Counted from the stretch's first letter, positions 35,888-47,375 are shown. The stretch: 64,000 bases of DNA from Prevotella sp. (GCA_015060485.1 SUYI01000003.1:62001-126000), one strand, 5' to 3'. Numbers and translations: made by a program. The notes: generated by a model not told the origin, from the sequence alone.

Positions 35888-36826
35888 ATGATAACGACCG
35901 CTGAAACATACCACGTTCCTGTTCTCTTGAAAGAGAGCGTCGACGGGCTGGACATCCAGCCCGACGGCATTTATGTGGATGTCACTTTTGGCGGAGGCGG
36001 CCATTCAAAGGAAATCCTGTCGCGACTGGGGATGAATGGTCATTTGTATAGTTTTGACCAAGATGCCGATGCGGAGAAAAATATCGTTGATGATGATAGA
36101 TTTACCTTCGTTCGTAGCAACTTTAGATATATCAGTCAGTGGATGCGCTACTATGGTGTGGATCAGATAGACGGTCTTTTGGGTGATCTGGGTGTGTCGA
36201 GTCACCATTTCGACGACGAGACCCGCGGGTTTTCCTTCCGTTTTGATGCCCCGTTGGATATGAGAATGAACAAGCGCGCAGGACAGACTGCGGCAGACAT
36301 CCTCAATAATTATAGCGAGGAGCAGTTGGCCGATGTGTTCTATCTCTACGGAGAGTTGAAGAACGCCCGTCGCATTGCCAAGGCCATCATCGGTTACAGG
36401 AACAGGCAGCATATAGAAACTACAAGTGAATTGCTGACGGCACTGGGTGTTGACGTGCAACAGGATAATTCTCAATTGTCAATTGTCAATTCTCAATTGA
36501 AGAAAGACATGGCCCGTTTGTATCAGGCCTTGAGAATAGAGGTAAACCACGAGATGGACGCCTTGCGTGACATGCTGAAAGGGGCTACCAACCTGCTTCG
36601 TGTGGGAGGACGGCTGAGCATCATCACTTACCATTCGCTGGAGGACCGTATCGTGAAGAATGTGATGAAGGCTGGCAATGCCGAGGGTAAGGTGGAGCAG
36701 GATTTCTTCGGACGCACCTCGTCGCCCTATCGGTTGATCAACAAGGTCTCGACGCCCACAGAGGAAGAACAGCAGCGCAACCCCCGTAGCCGTAGCGCAA
36801 AACTGAGAATAGCAGAAAAAGTGTAG
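35888..36826 (+). CDS. rsmH: 16S rRNA m4C1402 methyltransferase RsmH (MraW)
   Basis: HVPVLLKESVDGL...YVDVTFGGGGHSKEIL...LLGDLGVSSHHFDDETRGFSFRFDAPLDMRMN. Confidence 0.95.
   Translation: MITTAETYHVPVLLKESVDGLDIQPDGIYVDVTFGGGGHSKEILSRLGMNGHLYSFDQDADAEKNIVDDDRFTFVRSNFRYISQWMRYYGVDQIDGLLGDLGVSSHHFDDETRGFSFRFDAPLDMRMNKRAGQTAADILNNYSEEQLADVFYLYGELKNARRIAKAIIGYRNRQHIETTSELLTALGVDVQQDNSQLSIVNSQLKKDMARLYQALRIEVNHEMDALRDMLKGATNLLRVGGRLSIITYHSLEDRIVKNVMKAGNAEGKVEQDFFGRTSSPYRLINKVSTPTEEEQQRNPRSRSAKLRIAEKV
36466..36500 (+). repeat. Five-unit 7-nt tandem repeat inside rsmH
   Basis: TAATTCT CAATTGT CAATTGT CAATTCT CAATTGA, encoding part of DNSQLSIVNSQLKKD. Confidence 0.92.
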
Positions 36827-36827
36827 T

Positions 36828-37256
36828 ATGGAAGAAGACAAGATAAAAGAAGAAAAGAAACAAGAGGAGAGTTCACTCAAAGAGACGATCCAACTCATTA
36901 AGGAATCGGCCAGCGAGGAAGATCCTAAACCCTCCAGTCAGTTGAACCTACGTACCATATTGGGTGGTGATCTGCTGACAACAGAGGTGGTTCGCTCGCA
37001 AATATGGCTGTTTGTGCTGATCGTGCTCTTTTCCATTGTCTATGTTGCCTTCCGTTATCAGTGTCAGCAGGACATGATTGCCATCGACAAGTTGGAGAAA
37101 ACGCTGACTGGTGCCAAGTACAAGGCATTATCCTCGTCGAGTACGCTGACTGAGAAATGTCGTGAGAGCCGCGTGTTGGACATCTTAAAACAAAATCAGG
37201 ACTCGCTGTTGCATCAGGCCGACCAGCCACCCTACATCATAGAAATTCCGGAATAA
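36828..37256 (+). CDS. ftsL: FtsL-like division protein
   Basis: Single TM segment, charged cytoplasmic N-terminus and position between rsmH and ftsI. Confidence 0.65.
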   Translation: MEEDKIKEEKKQEESSLKETIQLIKESASEEDPKPSSQLNLRTILGGDLLTTEVVRSQIWLFVLIVLFSIVYVAFRYQCQQDMIAIDKLEKTLTGAKYKALSSSSTLTEKCRESRVLDILKQNQDSLLHQADQPPYIIEIPE

Positions 37257-37266
37257 GCAAGAAAAG

Positions 37267-39399
37267 ATGAGTAGTTTTAATAATGACAAGGTGATGCCAC
37301 GCTATATGATGATTGCAGTGTTGCTGACAATCATCGGAATTGCTGTTATCGGCAAGGCCCTCTATATCATGACTGCCAAGAAGCAATATTGGACGGAGGT
37401 GGCCGACCGTCTGAAGCGAGACAGCGTCAGCGTGAAACCCAATCGAGGCAATATCCTTAGCTGTGACGGACAGTTGATGGCTACCTCCATTCCGGAATAC
37501 AAGATTTTCATTGACTTCCAGGCTGCTGCTTTCGCAAAAGATGACTCGCTGTGGCTTGACAAGGTCGATTCGCTGTGCGACGGATTGCACAGAATATTCC
37601 CCAAGAAGAGTGCAGCGGAGTTTAAGCATGACTTGGAAGAAGGTCGTCACAAAGTGAACAAAGACGGCAGCAAGGGCTCGCGCTGGTGGAATATATGGCC
37701 CCGTCGTATCGACTATAACACCTTTGTGGAGGTCAGCGAGTTGCCTTTCCTGAATATGCCTCGCTATAAGAGTGGTTTTACTTATGAGACTTATAACTCA
37801 CGACGCCGCCCGTTCGGTTCGTTGGCGTTGCGTACCATTGGTGGCTTGTATGGTGCCAAGGACTCAGCCTACTATGGCTTGGAACTCTCGAACGACTCCA
37901 TCCTTCGCGGCATTCCCGGTATTACCGGTCGTCGCAAGGTGCTGAACAAATACATGAATATTCCCGTAATGCTGCCTGTCGATGGTTGTGATATTGTGAC
38001 CACTATTGATGTTAATATGCAGGATCTGGCAGAACGCTCGTTATTGGACATGCTGAGAAGGCCTGAGGTTCATGGCGAGATGGGTGTGGCCATTCTGATG
38101 GAAGTGGAGACAGGTGACATCAAAGCCATTGTTAATATGATGCGTACGGAGAACGACCAATATATTGAAGCCGTCAACTCTGCTATTAGCTATCGTTGTG
38201 AGCCCGGTTCTGTGTTTAAGACCGCTTCTATCCTAGTAGCCCTTGACGATGGAGTACTGGGCAAGAACCCTCAAGATACCAGTTATATCATTCATACAGG
38301 TGGCGGTGTCATGCCGATGTACGGCCGCGAGATGAAAGACCACAACTGGCGACGTGGAGGTTATGGAGATATTAATGTGGCCCGTACGTTGGAGGTCAGT
38401 TCGAATATCGGTGTCAGTCATGTCATCGACAAGTTCTACCATAACGAGGCAGAGCGCTATGTGAAAGGACTCTACCGTGTAGGTATTGGTGAAGACCTGA
38501 AACTGCAAAACATCCTTCCCGGTTATCGTCCCCCACTCATTCGTATGCCAAAACGTAAGAAAAACGGACGCTATGATGACAATTGGTATGCTACCACGTT
38601 GCCTTGGATGTCGATAGGCTATGAGACGCAGATCGCCCCCATTAATACAGTAACATTCTATAATGCTATTGCTAATAACGGTAAGATGATGCGTCCGCGC
38701 TTTGTCAAGAAGGTTGTGAAAAATGGTGAGACTATCAAGGAGTTTGAGCCAGAGGTTATCAAGGAACGCATTGCCCGTCCGGAGGCCCTCAAGACACTGC
38801 AGACTATTTTGGAACATGTGGTGAGTCAGGGCTTGGGTCGTAAGGCTGGTTCCCAGCTGTTCAAGGTTGCCGGAAAAACAGGCACCGCCCAGGTGTCGCA
38901 AGGAAAGTCGGGTTATAAGAGCGGTGTGGTACAATATTGGCTGTCGTTTGCAGGCTATTTCCCTGCTGACAATCCCCGTTATTCATGTATCGTATGTATC
39001 AAGAAGTCTGGACTGCCTGCGTCGGGTGGCGGTATGAGCGGTGTCGTGTTCCATCATATTGCTGAGGGTGTGATGGCCCGCCACTTGAAATTGAGCGTAG
39101 ACGATGCACATGACGAACACTCTGTTGTGATTCCTGACGTGAAGAATGGTGATATTACATCGGCCAATTACATATTAGGTGAGTTAGGTGTAAACAATCG
39201 CGTAAAACAGTCTGCAAAGGTATATGGTGAGAATGTCACTCCAGATGTTACAGGTATGGGAGCCAAAGATGCTGTCTATTTGTTGGAGAGTCGGGGACTG
39301 AAGGTTAAGGTGCATGGTCGTGGCAAGGTAAAATCACAGAGCTATCCTGCCGGTAAGGCCATTGTCAAAGGTAGTGAGTGTGTGTTGGTAATGCATTAA
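37267..39399 (+). CDS. ftsI: Penicillin-binding protein, FtsI/SpoVD type, with C-terminal PASTA-like domain
   Basis: Transpeptidase motifs SVFK ([12 protein letters not shown]) and KTGTAQ; C-terminal [26 protein letters not shown]. Confidence 0.93.
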   Translation: MSSFNNDKVMPRYMMIAVLLTIIGIAVIGKALYIMTAKKQYWTEVADRLKRDSVSVKPNRGNILSCDGQLMATSIPEYKIFIDFQAAAFAKDDSLWLDKVDSLCDGLHRIFPKKSAAEFKHDLEEGRHKVNKDGSKGSRWWNIWPRRIDYNTFVEVSELPFLNMPRYKSGFTYETYNSRRRPFGSLALRTIGGLYGAKDSAYYGLELSNDSILRGIPGITGRRKVLNKYMNIPVMLPVDGCDIVTTIDVNMQDLAERSLLDMLRRPEVHGEMGVAILMEVETGDIKAIVNMMRTENDQYIEAVNSAISYRCEPGSVFKTASILVALDDGVLGKNPQDTSYIIHTGGGVMPMYGREMKDHNWRRGGYGDINVARTLEVSSNIGVSHVIDKFYHNEAERYVKGLYRVGIGEDLKLQNILPGYRPPLIRMPKRKKNGRYDDNWYATTLPWMSIGYETQIAPINTVTFYNAIANNGKMMRPRFVKKVVKNGETIKEFEPEVIKERIARPEALKTLQTILEHVVSQGLGRKAGSQLFKVAGKTGTAQVSQGKSGYKSGVVQYWLSFAGYFPADNPRYSCIVCIKKSGLPASGGGMSGVVFHHIAEGVMARHLKLSVDDAHDEHSVVIPDVKNGDITSANYILGELGVNNRVKQSAKVYGENVTPDVTGMGAKDAVYLLESRGLKVKVHGRGKVKSQSYPAGKAIVKGSECVLVMH

Positions 39400-39418
39400 T
39401 TATTATAATAAGGTATAT

Positions 39419-40879
39419 ATGAAGCTGATAGAACTATTGAAGTATGTGAATCCTACGGCCATTATTGGTAATCAGGAGGTGGACATCACGGGCGTGAACA
39501 TTGACTCCCGTAAGATAGAGAAGGGACATCTTTTCGTAGCTATCAAGGGAACACAGACCGATGGCCATCGCTTTATTCCCAAGGCTTTGGAGTTGGGTGC
39601 TGTTGCCGTGTTGTGTGAAGACCTGCCCGTGGAGCAGCAGGCGGGTGTCACCTATGTACAGGTTGCGTCAACGGAAAAATCTGTTGGTTCTGTTGCCACA
39701 GTATTCTTTGGTGAGCCTTCAAAACATTTGAAGTTGGTTGGTGTGACAGGAACTAACGGTAAGACCACTATTGCCACCTTATTATATAATATGTTCCGCA
39801 AGTTCGGACACAAATGCGGACTGCTTTCTACTGTGTGTAACTATATTGAGGACGAGGCCATCCCTGCAGACCATACTACGCCAGACCCCATAGAACTCAA
39901 TAAGTTGTTGGCTCAGATGGTGAAAGTGGGTTGTGAATATGCCTTTATGGAGTGCTCAAGTCATGCCATTGCCCAAAAGCGTATTGGTGGACTGACGTTT
40001 GCCGGAGGACTGTTTACCAATCTGACGCGCGACCATTTGGACTATCACAAGACTTTCGAGAACTATCGTGATGCCAAGAAAGCCTTCTTCGACGGGCTAT
40101 CGAAGGAAGCCTTTGCTATTACCAATGCCGACGACAAGAACGGCAGTGTGATGGTTCAGAACTGTAAGGCACAGGTGAAGACTTACAGCACGCGGACGAT
40201 GGCCGACTTTCGTGCCCGAATTATAGAGTGCCATTTTGAGGGTATGTATCTGGAGATTGACGGTCGTGAGGTCGGTGTGCAGTTTATTGGTAAGTTCAAT
40301 GTCAGTAATCTGCTGGCAGTCTATGGTGCTGCGGTGATGCTGGGCAAACAACCAGAGGATATTCTGTTAGTACTCAGTACGTTAAAGAGTGTTGCTGGCC
40401 GATTGGAACCCATTCGTTCCCAAGAGGGCGTGACAGCCATTGTGGACTATGCCCATACCCCTGATGCCTTGGAGAATGTGCTTAATGCCATTCATGAAGT
40501 ATTGGATGCTAAGGGCGGTCAGATTATCACCGTTTGTGGCGCTGGCGGTAACCGCGACAAGGGCAAGCGTCCGTTGATGGCTCAGGAAGCCGTGAAGCAG
40601 AGTGACCGCGTTATTATCACTTCTGATAATCCCCGTTTCGAGGAACCTCAGGACATTATCAATGATATGTTGTCAGGACTCACTCCCCAGCAGATGAATA
40701 AAGTGTTGAGTATAGTGGACCGTAAAGAGGCTATTCGTGCAGCTTGTATGATGGCTCAGAAAGGTGATGTCATCCTCATTGCCGGAAAGGGACATGAGGA
40801 CTATCAGGAAATCAAGGGTGTGAAGCACCATTTCGATGACCGAGAGATAGTAAGAGAGATTTTTGGCCTTTCGTATTAA
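39419..40879 (+). CDS. murE: UDP-MurNAc-L-Ala-D-Glu ligase MurE
   Basis: [19 protein letters not shown]; dcw position between ftsI and mraY. Confidence 0.92.
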   Translation: MKLIELLKYVNPTAIIGNQEVDITGVNIDSRKIEKGHLFVAIKGTQTDGHRFIPKALELGAVAVLCEDLPVEQQAGVTYVQVASTEKSVGSVATVFFGEPSKHLKLVGVTGTNGKTTIATLLYNMFRKFGHKCGLLSTVCNYIEDEAIPADHTTPDPIELNKLLAQMVKVGCEYAFMECSSHAIAQKRIGGLTFAGGLFTNLTRDHLDYHKTFENYRDAKKAFFDGLSKEAFAITNADDKNGSVMVQNCKAQVKTYSTRTMADFRARIIECHFEGMYLEIDGREVGVQFIGKFNVSNLLAVYGAAVMLGKQPEDILLVLSTLKSVAGRLEPIRSQEGVTAIVDYAHTPDALENVLNAIHEVLDAKGGQIITVCGAGGNRDKGKRPLMAQEAVKQSDRVIITSDNPRFEEPQDIINDMLSGLTPQQMNKVLSIVDRKEAIRAACMMAQKGDVILIAGKGHEDYQEIKGVKHHFDDREIVREIFGLSY

Positions 40880-40913
40880 CCTTATACCGTAATAACGAAA
40901 AAAAAGAGAAAAT

Positions 40914-42188
40914 ATGCTATACTACATTTTCCGATTTTTAGAACAATATAATATCCCTGGTGCACACCTTTGGTCGTACATATCATTCCGTTCGTTGTTG
41001 GCATTGATTTTGTCGTTGATCATCTCGGCATGGTTTGGCGAATACTTTATTAAATGGATGAAGCGCCGCAACATTTCCGAGACGGCCCGCGATCCGAGTA
41101 TCGACCCGTTTGGCGTGGAGAAGAAAGGCGTTCCCACCATGGGAGGTATCATCATTATCGTAGCCATTTTGGTACCTGTATTGTTATTAGGACGTATGCG
41201 AAATATCTATCTCTTGTTGATGATTGGAACTACCGTCTGGCTTGGTTTCCTGGGTTTTATGGACGACTATATCAAGATTTTCCGTAAGAATAAGGATGGT
41301 CTGAAGGGAATCTATAAGATTGTGGGTCAGGTGTCCATAGGATTCATTGTGGGCCTGACGCTCTGGCTCAGTCCTGATGCCGTAGTTCGTGAGAACGTGT
41401 CGGAACCACACCAACAGAAACAGGAGATAGTAGTGAAACACAAGGCGGAAGCCGTTAAGTCGTTACAGACTACGATACCTTTCATCAAAAACCATACACT
41501 AAATTACTCCAGCATCATGGCCTTCCTGGGCGAGTATAAGGTTGCTGCAGGATGGGTGCTGTTCGTCATTATGACCATTTTCGTTGTTACTGCTGTGTCA
41601 AATGGTGCCAACCTGAACGACGGTATGGATGGCATGTGTGCGGGAAATTCAGCGATTATAGGTGCTGCGTTGCTGATATTCTGCTATATCTCGTCGCATA
41701 TCGTGTATGCGGCCTATTTTGACATTATGTATATTCCTGGTTCTCAGGAGCTGGTGGTATTCCTCTCGGCTTTTATCGGTGCAATGATAGGTTTCCTTTG
41801 GTATAACGCCTTCCCTGCTCAGATTTTCATGGGTGATACCGGATCGTTGACCATTGGCGGTATCATTGGCGTCTGTGCTGTTATCATCCACAAGGAACTG
41901 ATGCTGATTATCCTTTGTGGCATCTTCTTTGTAGAAAGCCTGAGTGTGATTATCCAGACACAGTGGTTCAAGATACAGAAACGTAAGGGTAAGCGTGTGC
42001 GTGTGTTCCGTGCAACCCCTATTCACGATACTTTCCGTAAACTTGATTCACAACTCGACGCAACCAGTACCTATATTTTGAAAGGCTGGCCCCATCGTCC
42101 ATTCCACGAATCGAAGATAACCATTCGTTTTTGGATTACTACCATTATATTAGCAGCATTAACAATTATTACGCTTAAGATAAGATAA
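40914..42188 (+). CDS. mraY: Phospho-MurNAc-pentapeptide transferase MraY
   Basis: GVPTMGGIIII, NLNDGMDGMCAG and MGDTGSLTIGG motifs. Confidence 0.95.
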   Translation: MLYYIFRFLEQYNIPGAHLWSYISFRSLLALILSLIISAWFGEYFIKWMKRRNISETARDPSIDPFGVEKKGVPTMGGIIIIVAILVPVLLLGRMRNIYLLLMIGTTVWLGFLGFMDDYIKIFRKNKDGLKGIYKIVGQVSIGFIVGLTLWLSPDAVVRENVSEPHQQKQEIVVKHKAEAVKSLQTTIPFIKNHTLNYSSIMAFLGEYKVAAGWVLFVIMTIFVVTAVSNGANLNDGMDGMCAGNSAIIGAALLIFCYISSHIVYAAYFDIMYIPGSQELVVFLSAFIGAMIGFLWYNAFPAQIFMGDTGSLTIGGIIGVCAVIIHKELMLIILCGIFFVESLSVIIQTQWFKIQKRKGKRVRVFRATPIHDTFRKLDSQLDATSTYILKGWPHRPFHESKITIRFWITTIILAALTIITLKIR

Positions 42189-42190
42189 AG

Positions 42191-43522
42191 ATGAGTAAAA
42201 TAGCCATATTGGGAGCTGGTGAGAGTGGAGCAGGTGCCGCCGTACTGGCTAAGAAGCAAGGCTTCGATGTGTTTGTCAGTGATATGTCGAAAATTAACGA
42301 CAAGTATAAGAAGCTGATGGATGACCACCAAATCAGTTGGGAAGAAGGCCAGCATACGGAAGAGAAGATTCTCGATGCCGACGAGGTTATCAAGAGTCCT
42401 GGAATTCCAGATTCTGCCCCGATGATTGTCAAGATTAAGGAGAAGGGTGTTCATATCATCAGTGAGATAGAGTTTGCTGGCCGTTATACCCATTCGAAGA
42501 TGATTTGTATTACCGGCTCTAATGGTAAGACTACGACCACCAGTCTCATCTATCATATCTTTAAAGAAGCAGGCTATGATGCGGGGTTGGCAGGCAATAT
42601 CGGTAACTCTCTGGCTCTACAGGTTGCCGAGAATCCGCATGACTACTACATCATTGAGCTGTCATCTTTCCAACTGGACAACATGTATGACTTCCGTGCC
42701 AATGTGGCTATTCTGCTGAACATCACTCCGGATCATCTGGACCGTTACGATTTCAAGATGCAGAACTATGTGGATGCCAAGATGCGTATCATCCAGAACC
42801 AGACGCCCCAGGATGCCTTTATTTATTGGAACGATGACCCCATTATTAAGAGGGAGTTGGAGAAGTATGACATCAAGGCCATCCAGTATCCTTTCTCAGA
42901 ATTGAAAGAGAAAGGTAGTATCGGTTACATCGAAGAAGGGCAATACAAGATTGAACAGCCGGAGCCGTTTAACATGGAACAGGAGGCCTTGAGCCTGACA
43001 GGAAAACATAATATCTATAACTCTCTGGCAGCAGGTATTGCTTCTGATGTTGCAGGTATCAAGAAAGAGGTCATTCGCAAGTCACTCAGCGATTTCCCCG
43101 GTGTAGAACATCGTTTGGAAAAGGTGTGCGTGGTACGTGGCGTGCAGTATATCAATGACTCAAAAGCCACTAATGTCGATGCCTGCTGGTATGCGTTGGA
43201 ATCGATGAAGACCAAAACCATTCTGATTATCGGTGGCAAGGACAAAGGTAATGATTACGACCCCATCAAGCCGCTCGTCCGAGAGAAATGTGCTGGGCTA
43301 GTGTATCTGGGAGCTGATAACCAGAAACTGCATGATAACTTCGACTCGTTAGGCATTCCTGTCCGTGATACCCATTCCATGAAAGAGTGTATCGATGCCT
43401 GTTATGAGATGGCCGAGCCGGGTATGACCGTTCTGTTGTCACCCTGTTGTGCTTCATTCGACCTGTTCAAGAATATGGAAGACCGTGGCGAGCAATTCAA
43501 GGAGCTGGCTCGAAATCTCTAG
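42191..43522 (+). CDS. murD: UDP-MurNAc-L-Ala D-Glu ligase MurD
   Basis: ITGSNGKTTTTSLIYHIF, VEHRLEKV...YINDSKATN, LLSPCCASFD. Confidence 0.93.
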   Translation: MSKIAILGAGESGAGAAVLAKKQGFDVFVSDMSKINDKYKKLMDDHQISWEEGQHTEEKILDADEVIKSPGIPDSAPMIVKIKEKGVHIISEIEFAGRYTHSKMICITGSNGKTTTTSLIYHIFKEAGYDAGLAGNIGNSLALQVAENPHDYYIIELSSFQLDNMYDFRANVAILLNITPDHLDRYDFKMQNYVDAKMRIIQNQTPQDAFIYWNDDPIIKRELEKYDIKAIQYPFSELKEKGSIGYIEEGQYKIEQPEPFNMEQEALSLTGKHNIYNSLAAGIASDVAGIKKEVIRKSLSDFPGVEHRLEKVCVVRGVQYINDSKATNVDACWYALESMKTKTILIIGGKDKGNDYDPIKPLVREKCAGLVYLGADNQKLHDNFDSLGIPVRDTHSMKECIDACYEMAEPGMTVLLSPCCASFDLFKNMEDRGEQFKELARNL

Positions 43523-43564
43523 GATTACCTAGGAAATCTAGGATAACCTAAAAAGTAAAATGAA

Positions 43565-44815
43565 ATGAACAAGAAAATAGGCAATATCTTCAAGGGCGAC
43601 AAGGTCATCTGGATGGTGTTCTTCTTCCTCTGCATGATTAGTATCGTGGAAGTGTTCTCTGCTTCCAGCGGACTGACCTATAAAAGCCAGAACTATGTAG
43701 GTCCTATCGCTTATCATGCCTTTACCATTTTGGCAGGTGTAGTGGTAGCCATCATTACGTTGAATATTCCTTGTCGGTATTTCAAGTTGATGACTCCCTT
43801 CCTGATATTGATCTCTGTGGTGACGCTGCTATGGGTGCTCCTGGCAGGAACAAAGGTGGGCGATGCCGGTCGATGGATTAATCTTTTTGGTTTTACCTTC
43901 CAACCGTCTGAGATTGCCAAAGGAACCATTGTGTTGGCGGTGGCGCAGATTCTAGCCGCTATGCAACGGGAAAATGGTGCTGACAAGAACGCCTTCAAAT
44001 GGATCCTCTGGATATTGTTGCCTGCTTGTCTGTTGATTGGTTTGGAGAACCTCTCTACAGCAGCGATGCTCTTTGCTGTGGTTTTCTTGATGATGTTTAT
44101 CGGACAGGTTCCGATGAAACAATTGGCCAAGTTGGCGGCCGTCATTATTGTGATAGGCGTTTTCGCTTTGTCTATGGTGATGTTAGTTGGTCACGATATC
44201 AGCGACGAAGAGAAACAGTTGACCAAGACGGAACAGTTGGACCAGCCTAAGACCAAAAAGAACTTCGTTGAAAAGATGTTCCATCGTGCCGACACTTGGA
44301 AGAGTCGTATTATGAAGTTTGGCAAGCCTAAGCCGACACCTCAGGAATACGACCTCGATAAGGATGCCCAGGTGGCTCATGCCAATATTGCCATCGTGTC
44401 AAGCGGTGTCATCGGTAAGGGTCCAGGCCAAAGCACTGAACGCGATTTCTTGTCGCAGGCCTTCTCAGACTTTATCTATGCCATCATCATCGAGGAGTTA
44501 GGCATCTTAGGTGCCTTCGCTGTGATGTTCCTCTATATTGTGCTACTCTATCGCTGTGCCCGCATTGCCAGTCGTTGCGAGAATAATTTCCCCGCTTTTC
44601 TGGCTATGGGTCTCGGCTTACTGTTGGTCATCCAGGCCACTTTCAACATGATGGTGGCTGTCGGATTGGCACCTGTTACCGGACAGCCTCTGCCGCTGAT
44701 TTCCAAGGGAGGTACGTCGACCATCATCAATTGTGCTTATATTGGAGCCATTTTGAGCGTCAGCAGATCAGCAAAAATGAAGAAAGCGAAAGAAAATGAG
44801 GTAAAGATAGCATGA
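43565..44815 (+). CDS. ftsW: Peptidoglycan glycosyltransferase FtsW
   Basis: SEDS-family topology; QPSEIAKG, GVIGKGPGQS, PLISKGGTS motifs. Confidence 0.93.
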   Translation: MNKKIGNIFKGDKVIWMVFFFLCMISIVEVFSASSGLTYKSQNYVGPIAYHAFTILAGVVVAIITLNIPCRYFKLMTPFLILISVVTLLWVLLAGTKVGDAGRWINLFGFTFQPSEIAKGTIVLAVAQILAAMQRENGADKNAFKWILWILLPACLLIGLENLSTAAMLFAVVFLMMFIGQVPMKQLAKLAAVIIVIGVFALSMVMLVGHDISDEEKQLTKTEQLDQPKTKKNFVEKMFHRADTWKSRIMKFGKPKPTPQEYDLDKDAQVAHANIAIVSSGVIGKGPGQSTERDFLSQAFSDFIYAIIIEELGILGAFAVMFLYIVLLYRCARIASRCENNFPAFLAMGLGLLLVIQATFNMMVAVGLAPVTGQPLPLISKGGTSTIINCAYIGAILSVSRSAKMKKAKENEVKIA

Positions 44816-44831
44816 TTTGACGGAAAATTTG

Positions 44832-44839
44832 TACTTTTG
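44832..44839 (+). promoter_or_regulatory. Internal dcw promoter -7 element upstream of murG
   Basis: TACTTTTG (TAnnTTTG) in aaatttgTACTTTTGcacgg, 25 bp upstream of the likely murG ATG. Confidence 0.5.
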
Positions 44840-44863
44840 CACGGTATTCAAGAGACAACGCTT

Positions 44864-45979
44864 ATGAACGACGAATTAAGAGTGATAATCAGTGGTGGCG
44901 GCACGGGAGGCCATATCTTCCCTGCCGTGTCTATTGCCAATGCCATCAAGGCTATGCACCCTGATGCCAAGATACTGTTTGTAGGAGCTTTGGGACGCAT
45001 GGAAATGCAACGCGTGCCAGCTGCTGGCTACGAAATCAAGGGTCTGCCTATTCAGGGCTTCGACCGCAAGAACCTGTTGAAGAATGTGAAGGTGCTCTAT
45101 AAGATATGGAAGAGCCAGCGAATGGCAAAGAGCATCATCAAGGAGTTCCGTCCGCAGGTTGCTGTCGGTGTGGGTGGCTATGCCAGTGGTCCGACGCTAA
45201 ACAAAGCCGCAGCGATGGGTATTCCCTGTCTTATTCAAGAGCAGAACTCTTATGCAGGCGTTACCAATAAGTTGTTGGCAAAGAAAGCCGCCAAGATTTG
45301 TGTAGCTTACGAGGGTATGGAGCGTTTCTTTCCTGCCGAGAAGATTTTGTTGACAGGAAATCCCATTCGTCAGCAGTTGTTGGAGACTACCCAGACGAAA
45401 GCTGAGGCTCTTCGTTCCTTTGGCTTGGATGCCACGAAGAAGACCGTTCTGATTGTAGGTGGTAGCTTGGGAGCACGTACTGTCAACGAGAGTGTAATGA
45501 AACACCTTGATGCCATCCGTCAGAGCGCTGTTCAGTTTATTTGGCAGACGGGTAAGTACTATCACACCCAGATTACGGAACAACTGGCTAAAGAGCCGAA
45601 AACAGACAACCTTGTTGTAACCGATTTTATCAGCGATATGGGCGCTGCTTATAAGGCTGCTGATTTGGTGGTCAGTCGTGCTGGTGCCGGCTCAATTAGC
45701 GAGTTCTGTCTGTTGGGCAAACCTGTGATTCTGGTACCGTCTCCGAATGTGGCCGAAGATCACCAGACCAAGAACGCTCTTGCTTTGGTGAACAAAGATG
45801 CAGCCCTTTATGTAAAGGATGTAGAGGCTCCGGCATTGCTTATTCCCTTGGCCATAGATATCGTTCGGGACGATGCCAAGTTGAAGAGTCTCAGTGAGAA
45901 CATTCTGAAGATGGCATTACCTGCTTCAGCGGAGATTATTGCCAAGGAAGTGATAGCTCTTGCCTGTCAAAAATGTTAA
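44864..45979 (+). CDS. murG: MurG glycosyltransferase (track ORF begins at an upstream TTG at 44837; ATG at 44864 preferred)
   Basis: MNDELRVIISGGGTGGHIFPAVSIANA; SRAGAGSISEFCLLGKPVILVPSP. Confidence 0.93.
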   Translation: MNDELRVIISGGGTGGHIFPAVSIANAIKAMHPDAKILFVGALGRMEMQRVPAAGYEIKGLPIQGFDRKNLLKNVKVLYKIWKSQRMAKSIIKEFRPQVAVGVGGYASGPTLNKAAAMGIPCLIQEQNSYAGVTNKLLAKKAAKICVAYEGMERFFPAEKILLTGNPIRQQLLETTQTKAEALRSFGLDATKKTVLIVGGSLGARTVNESVMKHLDAIRQSAVQFIWQTGKYYHTQITEQLAKEPKTDNLVVTDFISDMGAAYKAADLVVSRAGAGSISEFCLLGKPVILVPSPNVAEDHQTKNALALVNKDAALYVKDVEAPALLIPLAIDIVRDDAKLKSLSENILKMALPASAEIIAKEVIALACQKC

Positions 45980-45988
45980 GAAGAGAAT

Positions 45989-47365
45989 ATGGAATTAAAA
46001 GATATCAAATCAGTATACTTTGTTGGGGCCGGCGGCATTGGCATGAGTGCCCTTGTACGCTACTTCATTCATCACGGATTGGTCGTAGGAGGCTATGACA
46101 AGACGCCAAGTACCCTGACTCGTCAGTTGGAAAAAGAGGGAGCACTCATTCATTATGAGGAAAATGTCGATGAAATACCCCATGCCTGTCGCAGAGCCGA
46201 TTCGTGTCTGGTAATCTATACGCCAGCCATTCCTGAGGACCATCAGGAAATGAAATACTTCCGTGAAAATGGCTTCGAGATTCAGAAGCGTGCTCAAGTG
46301 TTGGGAACATTGACTCGTCAGCATAAAGGACTTTGTGTGGCAGGAACCCATGGTAAGACGACGACATCGACGATGTGTGCCCATATTATGCACCAAAGCC
46401 ATCTGGACTGTAACGCTTTCCTTGGAGGCATTTCGAAGAACTATGGTACCAACTACATATTGTCCGATTCTGACTATGTGGTTATTGAAGCTGACGAGTT
46501 CGACCGCTCGTTCCATTGGCTGTCGCCCTATATGACAGTCATTACATCGACAGATCCTGATCATTTGGACATCTATGGCACCAAGGAGGCTTACTTGGAG
46601 AGTTTCCGTCACTATACGGAGCTGATTCAGCCTAGAGGTGCCCTAATTATTCATCGCGGTCTTGAGATGAAGGAAAATCTACCTGATGGTGTGCACCGCT
46701 ATGACTATTCGCTGAACGAGGGTGATTTCCATGCCGAGAACATCCGCATTGCCAATGGTGAAATTACGTTCAACTTTGTTTCGCCTATTGAGCCGGTAAA
46801 GAACGTTCAGTTGGGTCAGCCTGTTCCCATCAATATTGAGAATGGTGTAGCCGCTATGGCGATGGCTCAGTTGGCGGGCTGTACGGCAGAAGAGCTACGC
46901 ATCGGCATGAAGACCTACGGAGGTGTGGACCGTCGTTTCGATTTTAAGATTAAGAACGATCGCCATGTGTTTCTTTCTGACTATGCCCACCATCCGAAGG
47001 AGATTTACCAGAGTGCCCGCAGTATCCGTGAACTCTATCAGGACCGGAAGATTACGGCCATCTTCCAGCCTCACCTCTATACTCGTACCCGCGATTTCTA
47101 TCGAGATTTCGCTGAGGCATTGAGTTTGCTCGACGAAGTCATCCTCACCGAGATTTATCCTGCCCGTGAACTACCTATTGAGGGTGTCACTTCGCAGCTC
47201 ATCTACGACAACTTGCGTCCAGGCATTGAGAAGCAAATTATTCGCAAGGACGATGTATTGTCGTTTGTCAAGTCACGCGACTTCGATGTACTGATTGTAC
47301 TGGGGGCCGGTGACCTTGACAACATGGTGCCTGAGATAGCCAGAATATTGAACAGTAAGAAATAA
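45989..47365 (+). CDS. murC: UDP-MurNAc L-Ala ligase MurC
   Basis: YFVGAGGIGMSALVRYF; VAGTHGKTTTSTMCAHIM. Confidence 0.95.
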   Translation: MELKDIKSVYFVGAGGIGMSALVRYFIHHGLVVGGYDKTPSTLTRQLEKEGALIHYEENVDEIPHACRRADSCLVIYTPAIPEDHQEMKYFRENGFEIQKRAQVLGTLTRQHKGLCVAGTHGKTTTSTMCAHIMHQSHLDCNAFLGGISKNYGTNYILSDSDYVVIEADEFDRSFHWLSPYMTVITSTDPDHLDIYGTKEAYLESFRHYTELIQPRGALIIHRGLEMKENLPDGVHRYDYSLNEGDFHAENIRIANGEITFNFVSPIEPVKNVQLGQPVPINIENGVAAMAMAQLAGCTAEELRIGMKTYGGVDRRFDFKIKNDRHVFLSDYAHHPKEIYQSARSIRELYQDRKITAIFQPHLYTRTRDFYRDFAEALSLLDEVILTEIYPARELPIEGVTSQLIYDNLRPGIEKQIIRKDDVLSFVKSRDFDVLIVLGAGDLDNMVPEIARILNSKK

Positions 47366-47375
47366 ACATTCCGAC

